A DNA stretch of 64,000 nucleotides from Lepidurus packardi (Eukaryota > Arthropoda > Branchiopoda > Notostraca > Triopsidae), in the NCBI GenBank assembly GCA_023053545.1, contig JAKZAN010000059.1, positions 124,001-188,000 on the forward strand, given 5' to 3'. The position numbers were made by a program, and so were the translations under genes. Every line of letters starts with the position of its first letter. The first letter of the stretch is position 1. The notes below the pieces were generated by a model. It searched no databases and was not told where the DNA came from. It saw only the letters and a list, made by a program, of their open reading frames with translations. Below are positions 34,355 through 51,053 of the stretch, piece by piece.

Positions 34355-37300
34355 TTACGGACTTAATTTATTCCTTACGGACTGAATTAATTCCTTACGG
34401 ACTGAATTAATTCCTTACGGACTGAATTATTTCCTTACGGACTGAATTAACTCTGTAGGATTGATTGAATTCCATTCTTACTGAATTAATTCCTTACGGA
34501 CTGAATTAATTCCTTACGGACTGAATAATTTCGTTACGGACTGAATTAATTCTTTAGGATTGATTGAATTCCTTTCTTACTGAATTATTTCCTTACGGAC
34601 TGAATTAATTCCTTACGGACTGAATTAATTCCTTAATTAATTCCTTACGGACTGAATTAATTTCATACGGACTAAATTAATTCATTACGGACTTAATTAA
34701 TCCATTTCGGACTGAATTAAGTCCTTACGTACTGAACTTATTCCTTACGGACTGAATTAATTCCTTACGGACTGAATTAATTCCTTACGGACAGAATTAA
34801 TTCCTTACGGACTGAATTATTTCCTTACGGACTGAATTAATTCCTTACGGACTGAATTAATTCCTTAATTAATTCCTTACGGACTGAATTAATTTCATAC
34901 GGACTAAATTAATTCATTACGGACCTAATTAATCCATTTCGGACTGAATTAAGTCCTTACGTACTGAACTTATTCCTTACGGACTGAATTAATTCCTTAC
35001 GGACTGAATTAATTCCTTACGGACTGAATTAATACCTTACGGACTGAATTAAATCCTTACGGACTGAAATAATTCCTTACGGACTTAATTAATTCCTTAC
35101 GGACTTAATTAACTCCTTACGGACTTAATTAATTCCTTACGGACTAAATTAATTCCTTACGTGCTTAATTAATTCCTTACGGTCTGAATTAATTCCGTAC
35201 GGATTTAATTAATTCCTTACGGACTGAATTAATTCCTTACGGACTAAATTAATTCATTATGGACTTAATTAATTCCGTAAGGAATAAATGAATTAATTAC
35301 GGACTGAAATAATTCCGTACGGACTGAATTATTTCCTTACGGACTGAATTAATTCCGTACGGATTTAATTAATTCCTTACGGACTGAATTATTTCCTTAC
35401 GGACTGAATTAATTCCTTACGGACTAAATGAATTCCTTACGGACTGAATTAATTCTTTAGGATTGATTGAATTCCGTCTTACTGAATTAATTACTTACGG
35501 ACTGAATTAATTCATAATTAATTCCTTACGGACTGAATTAATTCCTTACGGAATCAATTAATTCCTTACGGACTGAATTAATTCCTTACGGACTGAATTA
35601 TTTCCTTACGGACTGAATTAATTCTTTAGGATTGATTGAATTCCGTTCTTACTGAATTAATTCCTTACGGACTGAATTAATTCCTTAATTAATACCTTAC
35701 GGACTGAATTAAATCCTTACGGACAGAATTAATTCCATACGGACTGACTTAATTCTTTACGGACTTAATTTATTCCTTACGGACTGAATTAATTCCTTAC
35801 GGACTGAATTAATTCCTTACGGACTGAATTATTTCCTTACGGACTGAATTAACTCTGTAGGATTGATTGAATTCCATTCTTACTGAATTAATTCCTTACG
35901 GACTGAATTAATTCCTTACGGACTGAATAATTTCCTTACGGACTGAATTAATTCTTTAGGATTGATTGAATTCCTTTCTTACTGAATTATTTCCTTACGG
36001 ACTTAATTTATTCCTTACGGACTGAATTAATTCCTTACGGACTGAATTAATTCCTTACGGACTGAATTATTTCCTTACGGACTGAATTAACTCTGTAGGA
36101 TTGATTGAATTCCATTCTTACTGAATTAATTCCTTACGGACTGAATTAATTCCTTACGGACTGAATAATTTCCTTACGGACTGAATTAATTCTTTAGGAT
36201 TGATTGAATTCCTTTCTTACTGAATTATTTCCTTACGGACTGAATTAATTCCTTACGGACTGAATTAATTTCATACGGACTAAATTAATTCATTACGGAC
36301 TTAATTAATCCATTTCGGACTGAATTAAGTCCTTACGTACTGAACTTATTCCTTACGGGCTGAATTAATTCCTTACGGACTGAATTAATTCCTTACGGAC
36401 TGAATTAATACCTTACGGACTGAATTAAATCCTTACGGACTGAAATAATTCCTTACGGACTTAATTTATTCCTTACGGACTGAATTAATTCCTTACGGAC
36501 TGAATTAATTCCTTACGGACTGAATTATTTCCTTACGGACTGAATTAACTCTGTAGGATTGATTGAATTCCATTCTTACTGAATTAATTCCTTACGGACT
36601 GAATTAATTCCTTACGGACTGAATAATTTCGTTACGGACTGAATTAATTCTTTAGGATTGATTGAATTCCTTTCTTACTGAATTATTTCCTTACGGACTG
36701 AATTAATTCCTTACGGACTGAATTAATTCCTTAATTAATTCCTTACGGACTGAATTAATTTCATACGGACTAAATTAATTCATTACGGACTTAATTAATC
36801 CATTTCGGACTGAATTAAGTCCTTACGTACTGAACTTATTCCTTACGGACTGAATTAATTCCTTACGGACTGAATTAATTCCTTACGGACAGAATTAATT
36901 CCTTACGGACTGAATTATTTCCTTACGGACTGAATTAATTCCTTACGGACTGAATTAATTCCTTAATTAATTCCTTACGGACTGAATTAATTTCATACGG
37001 ACTAAATTAATTCATTACGGACCTAATTAATCCATTTCGGACTGAATTAAGTCCTTACGTACTGAACTTATTCCTTACGGACTGAATTAATTCCTTACGG
37101 ACTGAATTAATTCCTTACGGACTGAATTAATACCTTACGGACTGAATTAAATCCTTACGGACTGAAATAATTCCTTACGGACTTAATTAATTCCTTACGG
37201 ACTTAATTAACTCCTTACGGACTTAATTAATTCCTTACGGACTAAATTAATTCCTTACGTGCTTAATTAATTCCTTACGGTCTGAATTAATTCCGTACGG

Positions 37301-38550
37301 ATTTAATTAATTCCTTACGGACTGAATTAATTCCTTACGGACTAAATTAATTCATTATGGACTTAATTAATTCCGTAAGGAATAAATGAATTAATTACGG
37401 ACTGAAATAATTCCGTACGGACTGAATTATTTCCTTACGGACTGAATTAATTCCGTACGGATTTAATTAATTCCTTACGGACTGAATTATTTCCTTACGG
37501 ACTGAATTAATTCCTTACGGACTAAATGAATTCCTTACGGACTGAATTAATTCTTTAGGATTGATTGAATTCCGTCTTACTGAATTAATTACTTACGGAC
37601 TGAATTAATTCATAATTAATTCCTTACGGACTGAATTAATTCCTTACGGAATCAATTAATTCCTTACGGACTGAATTAATTCCTTACGGACTGAATTATT
37701 TCCTTACGGACTGAATTAATTCTTTAGGATTGATTGAATTCCGTTCTTACTGAATTAATTCCTTACGGACTGAATTAATTCCTTAATTAATACCTTACGG
37801 ACTGAATTAAATCCTTACGGACAGAATTAATTCCATACGGACTGACTTAATTCTTTACGGACTTAATTTATTCCTTACGGACTGAATTAATTCCTTACGG
37901 ACTGAATTAATTCCTTACGGACTGAATTATTTCCTTACGGACTGAATTAACTCTGTAGGATTGATTGAATTCCATTCTTACTGAATTAATTCCTTACGGA
38001 CTGAATTAATTCCTTACGGACTGAATAATTTCCTTACGGACTGAATTAATTCTTTAGGATTGATTGAATTCCTTTCTTACTGAATTATTTCCTTACGGAC
38101 TTAATTTATTCCTTACGGACTGAATTAATTCCTTACGGACTGAATTAATTCCTTACGGACTGAATTATTTCCTTACGGACTGAATTAACTCTGTAGGATT
38201 GATTGAATTCCATTCTTACTGAATTAATTCCTTACGGACTGAATTAATTCCTTACGGACTGAATAATTTCCTTACGGACTGAATTAATTCTTTAGGATTG
38301 ATTGAATTCCTTTCTTACTGAATTATTTCCTTACGGACTGAATTAATTCCTTACGGACTGAATTAATTTCATACGGACTAAATTAATTCATTACGGACTT
38401 AATTAATCCATTTCGGACTGAATTAAGTCCTTACGTACTGAACTTATTCCTTACGGGCTGAATTAATTCCTTACGGACTGAATTAATTCCTTACGGACTG
38501 AATTAATACCTTACGGACTGAATTAAATCCTTACGGACTGAAATAATTCC
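34355..38550 (+). repeat. Tandem higher-order duplication, period 2098 bp
   Basis: Copies are about 34355-36452 and 36453-38550. Four anchors agree on 2098: TCGTTACGGA (34531 and 36629), GGACCTAATT (34921 and 37019), GGACTGACTT (35741 and 37839) and CCTTACGGGC (36351 and 38449). The copies look identical at the private variants inspected. Confidence 0.87.
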
Positions 38551-39499
38551 TTACGGACTTAATTAATTCCTTACGGACTGAATTAATTCCGTACGGATTT
38601 AATTAATTCCTTACGGACTGAATTATTTCCTTACGGACTGAATTAATTCCTTACGGACTAAAAGAATTCCTTACGGACTGAATTAATTCTTTAGGATTGA
38701 TTGAATTCCGTCTTACTGAATTAATTACTTACGGACTGAATTACTTCATAATTAATTCCATACGGACTGAATTAATTCCTTACGGAATCAATTAATTCCT
38801 TACGGACTGAATTAATTCCTTACGGACTGAATTATTTCCTTACGGACTGAATTAATTCTTTAGGATTGATTGAATTCCGTTCTTACTGAATTAATTCCTT
38901 ACGGACTGAATTAATTCCTTAATTAATTCCTTACGGACTGAATTAATTCCTTACGGACAGAATTAATTCCTTACGGACTGAATTATTTCCTTACGGACTG
39001 AATTAATTCTTTAGGATTGATTGAATTCCTTACGGACTGAATTAATTCCTTAATTAATTCCTTACGGACTGAATTAATTTCATACGGACTGAATTAATTC
39101 ATTACGGACTTAATTAATCCATTACGGACTGAACTAATTCCTTACGTACTGAACTTATTCCTTACGGACTGAATTAATTCCTTACGGACTGAATTAATTC
39201 CTTACGGACTGAATTAATACCTTACGGACTGAATTAAATCCTTACGGACAGAATTAATTCCATACGGACTGAATTAATTCTTTACGGACTTAAATTATTC
39301 CTTACGGACTGAATTAATTCCTTACGGACTGAATTAATTCCTTACGGACTGAATTATTTCCTTACGGACTGAATTAACTCTGTAGGATTGATTGAATTCC
39401 ATTCTTACTGAATTAATTCCTTACGGACTGAATGAATTCCTTACGGACTGATTTACTTTCATACGGACTGAATTAATTCCTTACGGACTAAATTAATTC

Positions 39500-42237
39500 A
39501 TTACGGACTTAATTAATCCATTTCGGACTGAATTAAGTCCTTACGGACTGAATTATTACATTACGGACTGAATTAATTCCTTACGGACTGAATTATTTCC
39601 TTACGGACTGAATTAATTCTTTAGGATTGATTGAATTCCTTACGGACTGAATTAATTCCTTAATTAATTCCTTACGGACTGAATTAATTTCATACGGACT
39701 GAATTAATCCATTACGGACTGAATTAATTCCTTACGTACTGAACTTATTCCTTACGGACTGAATTAATTCCTTACGGACTGAATTAATTGCTTACGGACT
39801 GAATTTATACCTTACGGACTGAATTAAATCCTTACGGACAGAATTAATTCCATACGGACTGAATTAATTCCTTACGGACTTAATTTATTCCTTACGGACT
39901 GAATTAATTCCTTACGGACTGAATTAATTCCTTACGGACTGAATTATTTCCTTACGGACTGAATTAACTCTGTAGGATTGATTGAATTCCATTCTTACGG
40001 AATTAATTCCTTACGGACTAAATTAATTCCTTACGGACTGAATTAATTTCATACGGACTGAATTAATTCATTACGGACTTAATTAATCCATTACGGACTT
40101 AATTAATTCCTTACGTACTGAACTTATTCCTTACGGACTGAATTAATTCCTTACGGACTGAATTAATTCCTTACGGACTGAATTAATACCTTACGGACTG
40201 AATTAAATCCTTACGGACTGAAATAATTCCTTACGGACTTAAATAATTCCTTACGGACTTAATTAACTCCTTACGGACTTAATTAATTCCTTACGGACTA
40301 AATTAATTCCTTACGTGCTTAATTAATTCCTTACGGTCTGAATTAATTCCGTACGGATTTAATTAATTCCTTACGGACTGAATTAATTCCTTACGGACTA
40401 AATTAATTCATTATGGACTTAATTAATTCCGTAAGGAATATATGAATTAATTACGGACTGAAATAATTCCGTACGGACTGAATTAATTCCTTACGGACTG
40501 AATTAATTCCGTACGGATTTAATTAATTCCTTACGGACTGAATTATTTCCTTACGGACTGAATTAATTCCTTACGGACTAAATGAATTCCTTACGGACTG
40601 AATTAATTCTTTAGGATTGATTGAATTCCGTCTTACTGAATTAATTACTTACGGACTGAATTAATTCATAATTAATTCCTTACGGACTGAATTAATTCCT
40701 TACGGAATCAATTAATTCCTTACGGACTGAATTAATTCCTTACGGACTGAATTATTTCCTTACGGACTGAATTAATTCTTTAGGATTGATTGAATTCCGT
40801 TCTTACTGAATTAATTCCTTACGGACTGAATTAATTCCTTAATTAATTCTTACGGACTGAATTAATTTATTACGGACTTAATTAATCCATTTCGGACTGA
40901 ATTAAGTCCTTACGGACTGAATTATTACATTACGGACTGAATTAATTCCTTACGGACTGAATTATTTCCTTACGGACTGAATTAATTCTTTAGGATTGAT
41001 TGAATTCCTTACGGACTGAATTAATTCCTTAATTAATTCCTTACGGACTGAATTAATTTCATACGGACTGAATTAATCCATTACGGACTGAATTAATTCC
41101 TTACGTACTGAACTTATTCCTTACGGACTGAATTAATTCCTTACGGACTGAATTAATTGCTTACGGACTGAATTTATACCTTACGGACTGAATTAAATCC
41201 TTACGGACAGAATTAATTCCATACGGACTGAATTAATTCCTTACGGACTTAATTTATTCCTTACGGACTGAATTAATTCCTTACGGACTGAATTAATTCC
41301 TTACGGACTGAATTATTTCCTTACGGACTGAATTAACTCTGTAGGATTGATTGAATTCCATTCTTACGGAATTAATTCCTTACGGACTAAATTAATTCCT
41401 TACGGACTGAATTAATTTCATACGGACTGAATTAATTCATTACGGACTTAATTAATCCATTACGGACTTAATTAATTCCTTACGTACTGAACTTATTCCT
41501 TACGGACTGAATTAATTCCTTACGGACTGAATTAATTCCTTACGGACTGAATTAATACCTTACGGACTGAATTAAATCCTTACGGACTGAAATAATTCCT
41601 TACGGACTTAAATAATTCCTTACGGACTTAATTAACTCCTTACGGACTTAATTAATTCCTTACGGACTAAATTAATTCCTTACGTGCTTAATTAATTCCT
41701 TACGGTCTGAATTAATTCCGTACGGATTTAATTAATTCCTTACGGACTGAATTAATTCCTTACGGACTAAATTAATTCATTATGGACTTAATTAATTCCG
41801 TAAGGAATATATGAATTAATTACGGACTGAAATAATTCCGTACGGACTGAATTAATTCCTTACGGACTGAATTAATTCCGTACGGATTTAATTAATTCCT
41901 TACGGACTGAATTATTTCCTTACGGACTGAATTAATTCCTTACGGACTAAATGAATTCCTTACGGACTGAATTAATTCTTTAGGATTGATTGAATTCCGT
42001 CTTACTGAATTAATTACTTACGGACTGAATTAATTCATAATTAATTCCTTACGGACTGAATTAATTCCTTACGGAATCAATTAATTCCTTACGGACTGAA
42101 TTAATTCCTTACGGACTGAATTATTTCCTTACGGACTGAATTAATTCTTTAGGATTGATTGAATTCCGTTCTTACTGAATTAATTCCTTACGGACTGAAT
42201 TAATTCCTTAATTAATTCTTACGGACTGAATTAATTT
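39500..42237 (+). repeat. Tandem higher-order duplication, period 1369 bp
   Basis: Copies are about 39500-40868 and 40869-42237. Private variants AATTAATTG with CTTACGG (39782 and 41151) and TATGAATTAA (40441 and 41810) are both 1369 bp apart. Confidence 0.83.
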
Positions 42238-45200
42238 CATACGGACTGAATTAATTCATTACGGACTTAATTAATCCATTACGGACTTAATTAATTCCTT
42301 ACGTACTGAACTTATTCCTTACGGACTGAATTAATTCCTTACGGACTGAATTAATTCCTTACGGACAGAATTAATTCCTTACGGACTGAATTATTTCCTT
42401 ACGGACTGAATTAATTCTTTAGGATTGATTGAATTCCTTACGGACTGAATTAATTCCTTAATTAATTCCTTACGGACTGAATTAATTTCATACGGACTGA
42501 ATTAATTCATTACGGACTTAATTAATCCATTACGGACTGAACTAATTCCTTACGTACTGAACTTATTCCTTACGGACTGAATTAATTCCTTACGGACTGA
42601 ATTAATTCCTTACGGACTGAATTAATACCTTACGGACTGAATTAAATCCTTACGGACAGAATTAATTCCATACGGACTGAATTAATTCTTTACGGACTGA
42701 ATTAATTCCTTACGGACTGAATTAATTCCTTACGGACTGAATTAATTCCTTACGGACTGAATTATTTCCTTACGGACTGAATTAACTCTGTAGGATTGAT
42801 TGAATTCCATTCTTACTGAATTAATTCCTTACGGACTGAATTAATTCCTTACGGACTGAATAATTTCCTTACGGACTGAATTAATTCTTTAGGATTGATT
42901 GAATTCCTTTCTTACTGAATTATTTCCTTACGGACTGAATTAATTTCATACGGACTAAATTAATTCATTACGGACTTAATTAATCCATTTCGGACTGAAT
43001 TAAGTCCTTACGTACTGAACTTATTCCTTACGGACTGAATTAATTCCTTACGGACTGAATTAATTCCTTACGGACTGAATTAATACCTTACGGACTGAAT
43101 TAAATCCTTACGGACCGAATTAATTCCTTACGGACTGAATTAATTCCTTACGGACTTAATTAATTCCTTACGGACTGAATTAATTCCTTACGGACTGAAT
43201 TAATTCCTTACGGACTGAATTAGTTCCTCACGGACTGAATTAATTCTTTAGGATTGATTGAATTCCTTTCTTACTGAATTAATTCCTTACGTACTGAATG
43301 AATTCCTTACGGACTGATTTACTTTCATACGGACTGAATTAATTCCTTACGGACTTAATTAATCCATTACGGACTGAATTAATTCCTTACGGACTGAATT
43401 ATTACATTACGAACTGAATTAATTCCTTACGGACTGAATTATTTCCTTACGGACTGAATTAATTCTTTAGGATTGATTGAATTATTTACGGACTGAATTA
43501 ATTCCTTACGGACTGAATGAATTCCTTACGGACTGATTTACTTTCATACGGACTGAATTAATTCCTTACGGATTTAATTAATCCATTACGGACTGAATTA
43601 ATTCCTTACGGACTGAATTATTACATTACGGACTGAATTAATTCCATACGGACTGAATTATTTCCTTACGGACTGAATTAATTCTTTAGGATTGATTGAA
43701 TTCCTTATGGACTGAATTAATTTCATACGGACTGAATTAATCCATTACGGACTGAATTAATTCCTTACGTACTGAACTTATTCCTTACGGACTGAATTAA
43801 TTCCTTACGGACTGAATTAATTCCTTACGGACTGAAATAATACCTTACGGACTGAATTAAATCCTTACGGACAGAATTAATTCCATACGGACTGAATTAA
43901 TTCCTTACGGACTTAATTTATTCCTTACGGACTGAATTAATTCCTTACGGACTGAATTAATTCCTTACGGACTGAATTATTTCCTTACGGACTGAATTAA
44001 CTCTGTAGGATTGATTGAATTCCATTCTTACGGAATTAATTCCTTACGGACTGAATTAATTCCTTACGGACTGAATTAATTCCTTACGGACTGAATAATT
44101 TCCTTACGGACTGAATTAATTCTTTAGGATTGATTGAATTCCTTTCTTACTGAATTATTTCCTTACGGACTGAAGTAATTCCTTACGGACTGAATTAATT
44201 CCTTACGGACTGAATTAATACCTTACGGACTGAATTAAATCCTTACGGACAGAATTAATTCCTTACGGACTGAATAATTTCCTTACGGACTGAATTAATT
44301 CTTTAGGATTGATTGAATTCCTTTCTTACTGAATTAATTTCATACGGACTAAATTAATTCATTACGGACTTAATTAATCCATTTCGGACTGAATTAAGTC
44401 CTTACGTACTGAACTTATTCCTTACGGACTGAATTAATTCCTTACGGACTGAATTAATTCCTTACGGACTGAATTAATACCTTACGGACTGAATTAAATC
44501 CTTACGGACCGAATTAATTCCTTACGGACTGAATTAATTCCTTACGGACTTAATTAATTCCTTACTTACTGAATTAATTCCTTACGGACTGAATTAATTC
44601 CTTACGGACTGAATTAGTTCCTCACGGACTGAATTAATTCTTTAGGATTGATTGAATTCCTTTCTTACTGAATTAATTCCTTACGGACTTAATTAATCCA
44701 TTACGGACTGAATTAATTCTTTACGGACTGAATTATTACATTACGGACAGAATTAATTCCTTACGGACTGAATTAATTCCTTACGGACTGAATTATTTCC
44801 TTAAGGACTGAATTAATTCTTTAGGATTGATTGAATTCCTTTCTTACGGAATTAAATCCTTACGGACTGAAATAATTCCTTACGGACTGAACTAATACCT
44901 TACGGACTGAATTAAATCCTTACGGACATAATTAATTCCTTACGGACTGAATAATTTCCTTACGGACTGAATTAATTCTTTAGGATTGATTGAATTCCTT
45001 TCTTACTGAATTAATTCCTTACGGACTGAATTAATTCCTTACGGACTGAATTAATTTCATACGGACTAAATTAATTCATTACGGACTTAAATAATCCATT
45101 TCGGACTGAATTAATTCCTTACGTACTGAACTTATTCCTTACGGACTGAATTAATTCCTTACGGACGGAATTAATTCCTTACGGACTGAATTAAATCCTT

Positions 45201-45330
45201 ACGGACCGAATTAATTCCTTACGGACTTAATTAATTCCTTACGGACTGAATTATTTCCTTACGGACTGAATTAATTCTTTAGGATTGATTGAATTCCTTA
45301 CGGACTGAATTAATTCCTTAATTACTGAAT

Positions 45331-45365
45331 TAAGTCTTTAGGTCTTAGTCTTATTAAGTCTTAGG
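45331..45365 (+). repeat. Divergent insert, copy 1 of 5
   Basis: A short stretch starting TAAGTCTTTAGGTCTTAGTC departs from the 20-bp register and contains its own GTCTTA/AAGTCTT echoes. It follows a truncated monomer (CCTTAATTACTGAAT), and the array resumes with GGACTGAATTAAGTCC. Confidence 0.8.
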
Positions 45366-48300
45366 ACTGAATTAAGTCCTTACGTACTGAACTTATTCCT
45401 TACGGACTGAATTAATTCCTTACGGACTGAATTAATTCCTTACGGACTTAATTAATTCCTTACGGACTGAATTAATTCCTTACGGACTGAATTAATTCCT
45501 TACGGACTGAATTAGTTCCTCACGGACTGAATTAATTCTTTAGGATTGATTGAATTCCTTTCTTTCTGAATTAATTCCTTACGGACTGAATGAATTCCTT
45601 ACGGACTGATTTACTTTCATACGGACTGAATTAATTCCTTACGGACTTAATTAATCCATTACGGACTGAATTAATTCCTTACGGACTGAATTATTACATT
45701 ACGGACTGAATTAATTCCTTACGAACTGAATTATTTCCTTACGGACTGAATTAATTGTTTAGGATTTATTGAATTCCTTACGGACTGAATTAATTCCTTA
45801 ATTAATTCCTTACGGACTGAATTAATTTCATACGGACTGAATTAATCCATTACGGACTGAATGAATTCCTTACGGACTGATTTACTTTCATACGGACTGA
45901 ATTAATTCCTTACGGTCTTAATTAATCCATTACGGACTGAATTAATTCCTTACGGACTGAATTATTACATTACGAACTGAATTAATTCCTTACGGACTGA
46001 ATTATTTCCTTACGGACTGAATTAATTCTTTAGGATTGATTGAATTATTTACGGACTGAATTAATTCCTTACGGACTGAATGAATTCCTTACGGACTGAT
46101 TTACTTTCATACGGACTGAATTAATTCCTTACGGATTTAATTAATCCATTACGGACTGAATTAATTCCTTACGGACTGAATTATTACATTACGGACTGAA
46201 TTAATTCCATACGGACTGAAATATTTCCTTACGGACTGAATTAATTCTTTAGGATTGATTGAATTCCTTACGGACTGAATTAATTTCATACGGACTGAAT
46301 TAATCCATTACGGACTGAATTAATTCCTTACGTACTGAACTTATTCCTTACGGACTGAATTAATTCCTTACGGACTGAATTAATTCCTTACGGACTGAAA
46401 TAATACCTTACGGACTGAATTAAATCCTTACGGACAGAATTAATTCCATACGGACTGAATTAATTCCTTACGGACTTAATTTATTCCTTACGGACTGAAT
46501 TAATTCCTTACGGACTGAATTATTTCCTTACGGACTGAATTAACTCTGTAGGATTGATTGAATTCCATTCTTACGGAATTAATTCCTTACGGACTGAATT
46601 AATTCCTTACGGACTGAATAATTTCCTTACGGACTGAATTAATTCTTTAGGATTGATTGAATTCCTTTCTTACTGAATTATTTCCTTACGGACTGAAGTA
46701 ATTCCTTACGGACTGAATTAATTCCTTACGGACTGAATTAATACCTTACGGACTGAATTAAATCCTTACGGACAGAATTAATTCCTTACGGACTGAATAA
46801 TTTCCTTACGGACTGAATTAATTCTTTAGGATTGATTGAATTCCTTTCTTACTGAATTAATTTCATACGGACTAAATTAATTCATTACGGACTTAATTAA
46901 TCCATTTCGGACTGAATTAAGTCCTTACGTACTGAACTTATTCCTTACGGACTGAATTAATTCCTTACGGACTGAATTAATTCCTTACGGACTGAATTAA
47001 TACCTTACGGACTGAATTAAATCCTTACGGACCGAATTAATTCCTTACGGACTGAATTAATTCCTTACGGACTTAATTAATTCCTTACTTACTGAATTAA
47101 TTCCTTACGGACTGAATTAATTCCTTACGGACTGAATTAGTTCCTCACGGACTGAATTAATTCTTTAGGATTGATTGAATTCCTTTCTTACTGAATTAAT
47201 TCCTTACGGACTTAATTAATCCATTTCGGACTGAATTAATTCCTTACGGACTGAATTATTACATTACGGACAGAATTAATTCCTTACGGACTGAATTAAT
47301 TCCTTACGGACTGAATTATTTCCTTAAGGACTGAATTAATTCTTTAGGATTGATTGAATTCCTTTCTTACGGAATTAAATCCTTACGGACTGAAATAATT
47401 CCTTACGGACTGAACTAATACCTTACGGACTGAATTAAATCCTTACGGACATAATTAATTCCTTACGGACTGAATAATTTCCTTACGGACTGAATTAATT
47501 CTTTAGGATTGATTGAATTCCTTTCTTACTGAATTAATTCCTTACGGACTGAATTAATTCCTTACGGACTGAATTAATTTCATACGGACTAAATTAATTC
47601 ATTACGGACTTAAATAATCCATTTCGGACTGAATTAATTCCTTACGGACTGAATTAATTCCTTACGGACTGAATTAATACCTTACGGACTGAATTAAATC
47701 CTTACGGACCGAATTAATTCCTTACGGACTGAATTAATTCCTTACGGACTTAATTAATTCCTTACTTACTGAATTAATTCCTTACGGACTGAATTAATTC
47801 CTTACGGACTGAATTAGTTCCTCACGGACTGAATTAATTCTTTAGGATTGATTGAATTCCTTTCTTACTGAATTAATTCCTTACGGACTTAATTAATCCA
47901 TTACGGACTGAATTAATTCTTTACGGACTGAATTATTACATTACGGACAGAATTAATTCCTTACGGACTGAATTAATTCCTTACGGACTGAATTATTTCC
48001 TTAAGGACTGAATTAATTCTTTAGGATTGATTGAATTCCTTTCTTACGGAATTAAATCCTTACGGACTGAAATAATTCCTTACGGACTGAACTAATACCT
48101 TACGGACTGAATTAAATCCTTACGGACATAATTAATTCCTTACGGACTGAATAATTTCCTTACGGACTGAATTAATTCTTTAGGATTGATTGAATTCCTT
48201 TCTTACTGAATTAATTCCTTACGGACTGAATTAATTCCTTACGGACTGAATTAATTTCATACGGACTAAATTAATTCATTACGGACTTAAATAATCCATT

Positions 48301-48530
48301 TCGGACTGAATTAATTCCTTACGTACTGAACTTATTCCTTACGGACTGAATTAATTCCTTACGGACGGAATTAATTCCTTACGGACTGAATTAAATCCTT
48401 ACGGACCGAATTAATTCCTTACGGACTTAATTAATTCCTTACGGACTGAATTATTTCCTTACGGACTGAATTAATTCTTTAGGATTGATTGAATTCCTTA
48501 CGGACTGAATTAATTCCTTAATTACTGAAT

Positions 48531-48565
48531 TAAGTCTTTAGGTCTTAGTCTTATTAAGTCTTAGG
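48531..48565 (+). repeat. Divergent insert, copy 2 of 5
   Basis: Same stretch as at 45331, 3200 bp further along, explained by the 3200-bp duplication. Confidence 0.8.
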
Positions 48566-51053
48566 ACTGAATTAAGTCCTTACGTACTGAACTTATTCCT
48601 TACGGACTGAATTAATTCCTTACGGACTGAATTAATTCCTTACGGACTTAATTAATTCCTTACGGACTGAATTAATTCCTTACGGACTGAATTAATTCCT
48701 TACGGACTGAATTAGTTCCTCACGGACTGAATTAATTCTTTAGGATTGATTGAATTCCTTTCTTTCTGAATTAATTCCTTACGGACTGAATGAATTCCTT
48801 ACGGACTGATTTACTTTCATACGGACTGAATTAATTCCTTACGGACTTAATTAATCCATTACGGACTGAATTAATTCCTTACGGACTGAATTATTACATT
48901 ACGGACTGAATTAATTCCTTACGAACTGAATTATTTCCTTACGGACTGAATTAATTGTTTAGGATTTATTGAATTCCTTACGGACTGAATTAATTCCTTA
49001 ATTAATTCCTTACGGACTGAATTAATTTCATACGGACTGAATTAATCCATTACGGACTGAATGAATTCCTTACGGACTGATTTACTTTCATACGGACTGA
49101 ATTAATTCCTTACGGTCTTAATTAATCCATTACGGACTGAATTAATTCCTTACGGACTGAATTATTACATTACGAACTGAATTAATTCCTTACGGACTGA
49201 ATTATTTCCTTACGGACTGAATTAATTCTTTAGGATTGATTGAATTATTTACGGACTGAATTAATTCCTTACGGACTGAATGAATTCCTTACGGACTGAT
49301 TTACTTTCATACGGACTGAATTAATTCCTTACGGATTTAATTAATCCATTACGGACTGAATTAATTCCTTACGGACTGAATTATTACATTACGGACTGAA
49401 TTAATTCCATACGGACTGAATTATTTCCTTACGGACTGAATTAATTCTTTAGGATTGATTGAATTCCTTACGGACTGAATTAATTTCATACGGACTGAAT
49501 TAATCCATTACGGACTGAATTAATTCCTTACGTACTGAACTTATTCCTTACGGACTGAATTAATTCCTTACGGACTGAATTAATTCCTTACGGACTGAAA
49601 TAATACCTTACGGACTGAATTAAATCCTTACGGACAGAATTAATTCCATACGGACTGAATTAATTCCTTACGGACTTAATTTATTCCTTACGGACTGAAT
49701 TAATTCCTTACGGACTGAATTATTTCCTTACGGACTGAATTAACTCTGTAGGATTGATTGAATTCCATTCTTACGGAATTAATTCCTTACGGACTGAATT
49801 AATTCCTTACGGACTGAATAATTTCCTTACGGACTGAATTAATTCTTTAGGATTGATTGAATTCCTTTCTTACTGAATTATTTCCTTACGGACTGAAGTA
49901 ATTCCTTACGGACTGAATTAATTCCTTACGGACTGAATTAATACCTTACGGACTGAATTAAATCCTTACGGACAGAATTAATTCCTTACGGACTGAATAA
50001 TTTCCTTACGGACTGAATTAATTCTTTAGGATTGATTGAATTCCTTTCTTACTGAATTAATTTCATACGGACTAAATTAATTCATTACGGACTTAATTAA
50101 TCCATTTCGGACTGAATTAAGTCCTTACGTACTGAACTTATTCCTTACGGACTGAATTAATTCCTTACGGACTGAATTAATTCCTTACGGACTGAATTAA
50201 TACCTTACGGACTGAATTAAATCCTTACGGACCGAATTAATTCCTTACGGACTGAATTAATTCCTTACGGACTTAATTAATTCCTTACTTACTGAATTAA
50301 TTCCTTACGGACTGAATTAATTCCTTACGGACTGAATTAGTTCCTCACGGACTGAATTAATTCTTTAGGATTGATTGAATTCCTTTCTTACTGAATTAAT
50401 TCCTTACGGACTTAATTAATCCATTTCGGACTGAATTAATTCCTTACGGACTGAATTATTACATTACGGACAGAATTAATTCCTTACGGACTGAATTAAT
50501 TCCTTACGGACTGAATTATTTCCTTAAGGACTGAATTAATTCTTTAGGATTGATTGAATTCCTTTCTTACGGAATTAAATCCTTACGGACTGAAATAATT
50601 CCTTACGGACTGAACTAATACCTTACGGACTGAATTAAATCCTTACGGACATAATTAATTCCTTACGGACTGAATAATTTCCTTACGGACTGAATTAATT
50701 CTTTAGGATTGATTGAATTCCTTTCTTACTGAATTAATTCCTTACGGACTGAATTAATTCCTTACGGACTGAATTAATTTCATACGGACTAAATTAATTC
50801 ATTACGGACTTAAATAATCCATTTCGGACTGAATTAATTCCTTACGTACTGAACTTATTCCTTACGGACTGAATTAATTCCTTACGGACGGAATTAATTC
50901 CTTACGGACTGAATTAAATCCTTACCGACCGAATTAATTCCTTACGGACTTAATTAATTCCTTACGGACTGAATTATTTCCTTACGGACTGAATTAATTC
51001 TTTAGGATTGATTGAATTCCTTACGGACTGAATTAATTCCTTAATTACTGAAT

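Larger units (their letters stand above)
44440..50840 (+). repeat. Tandem higher-order duplication, period 3200 bp
   Basis: Copies are about 44440-47640 and 47640-50840. The offset is exactly 3200, or 160 monomer lengths: the TAAGTCTTTA insert (45331 and 48531), ATTATTTACG (46044 and 49244) and the blocks starting at 44641 and 47841 all match. It is the longest simple duplication read in this window apart from the retroelement-bearing one. Confidence 0.87.
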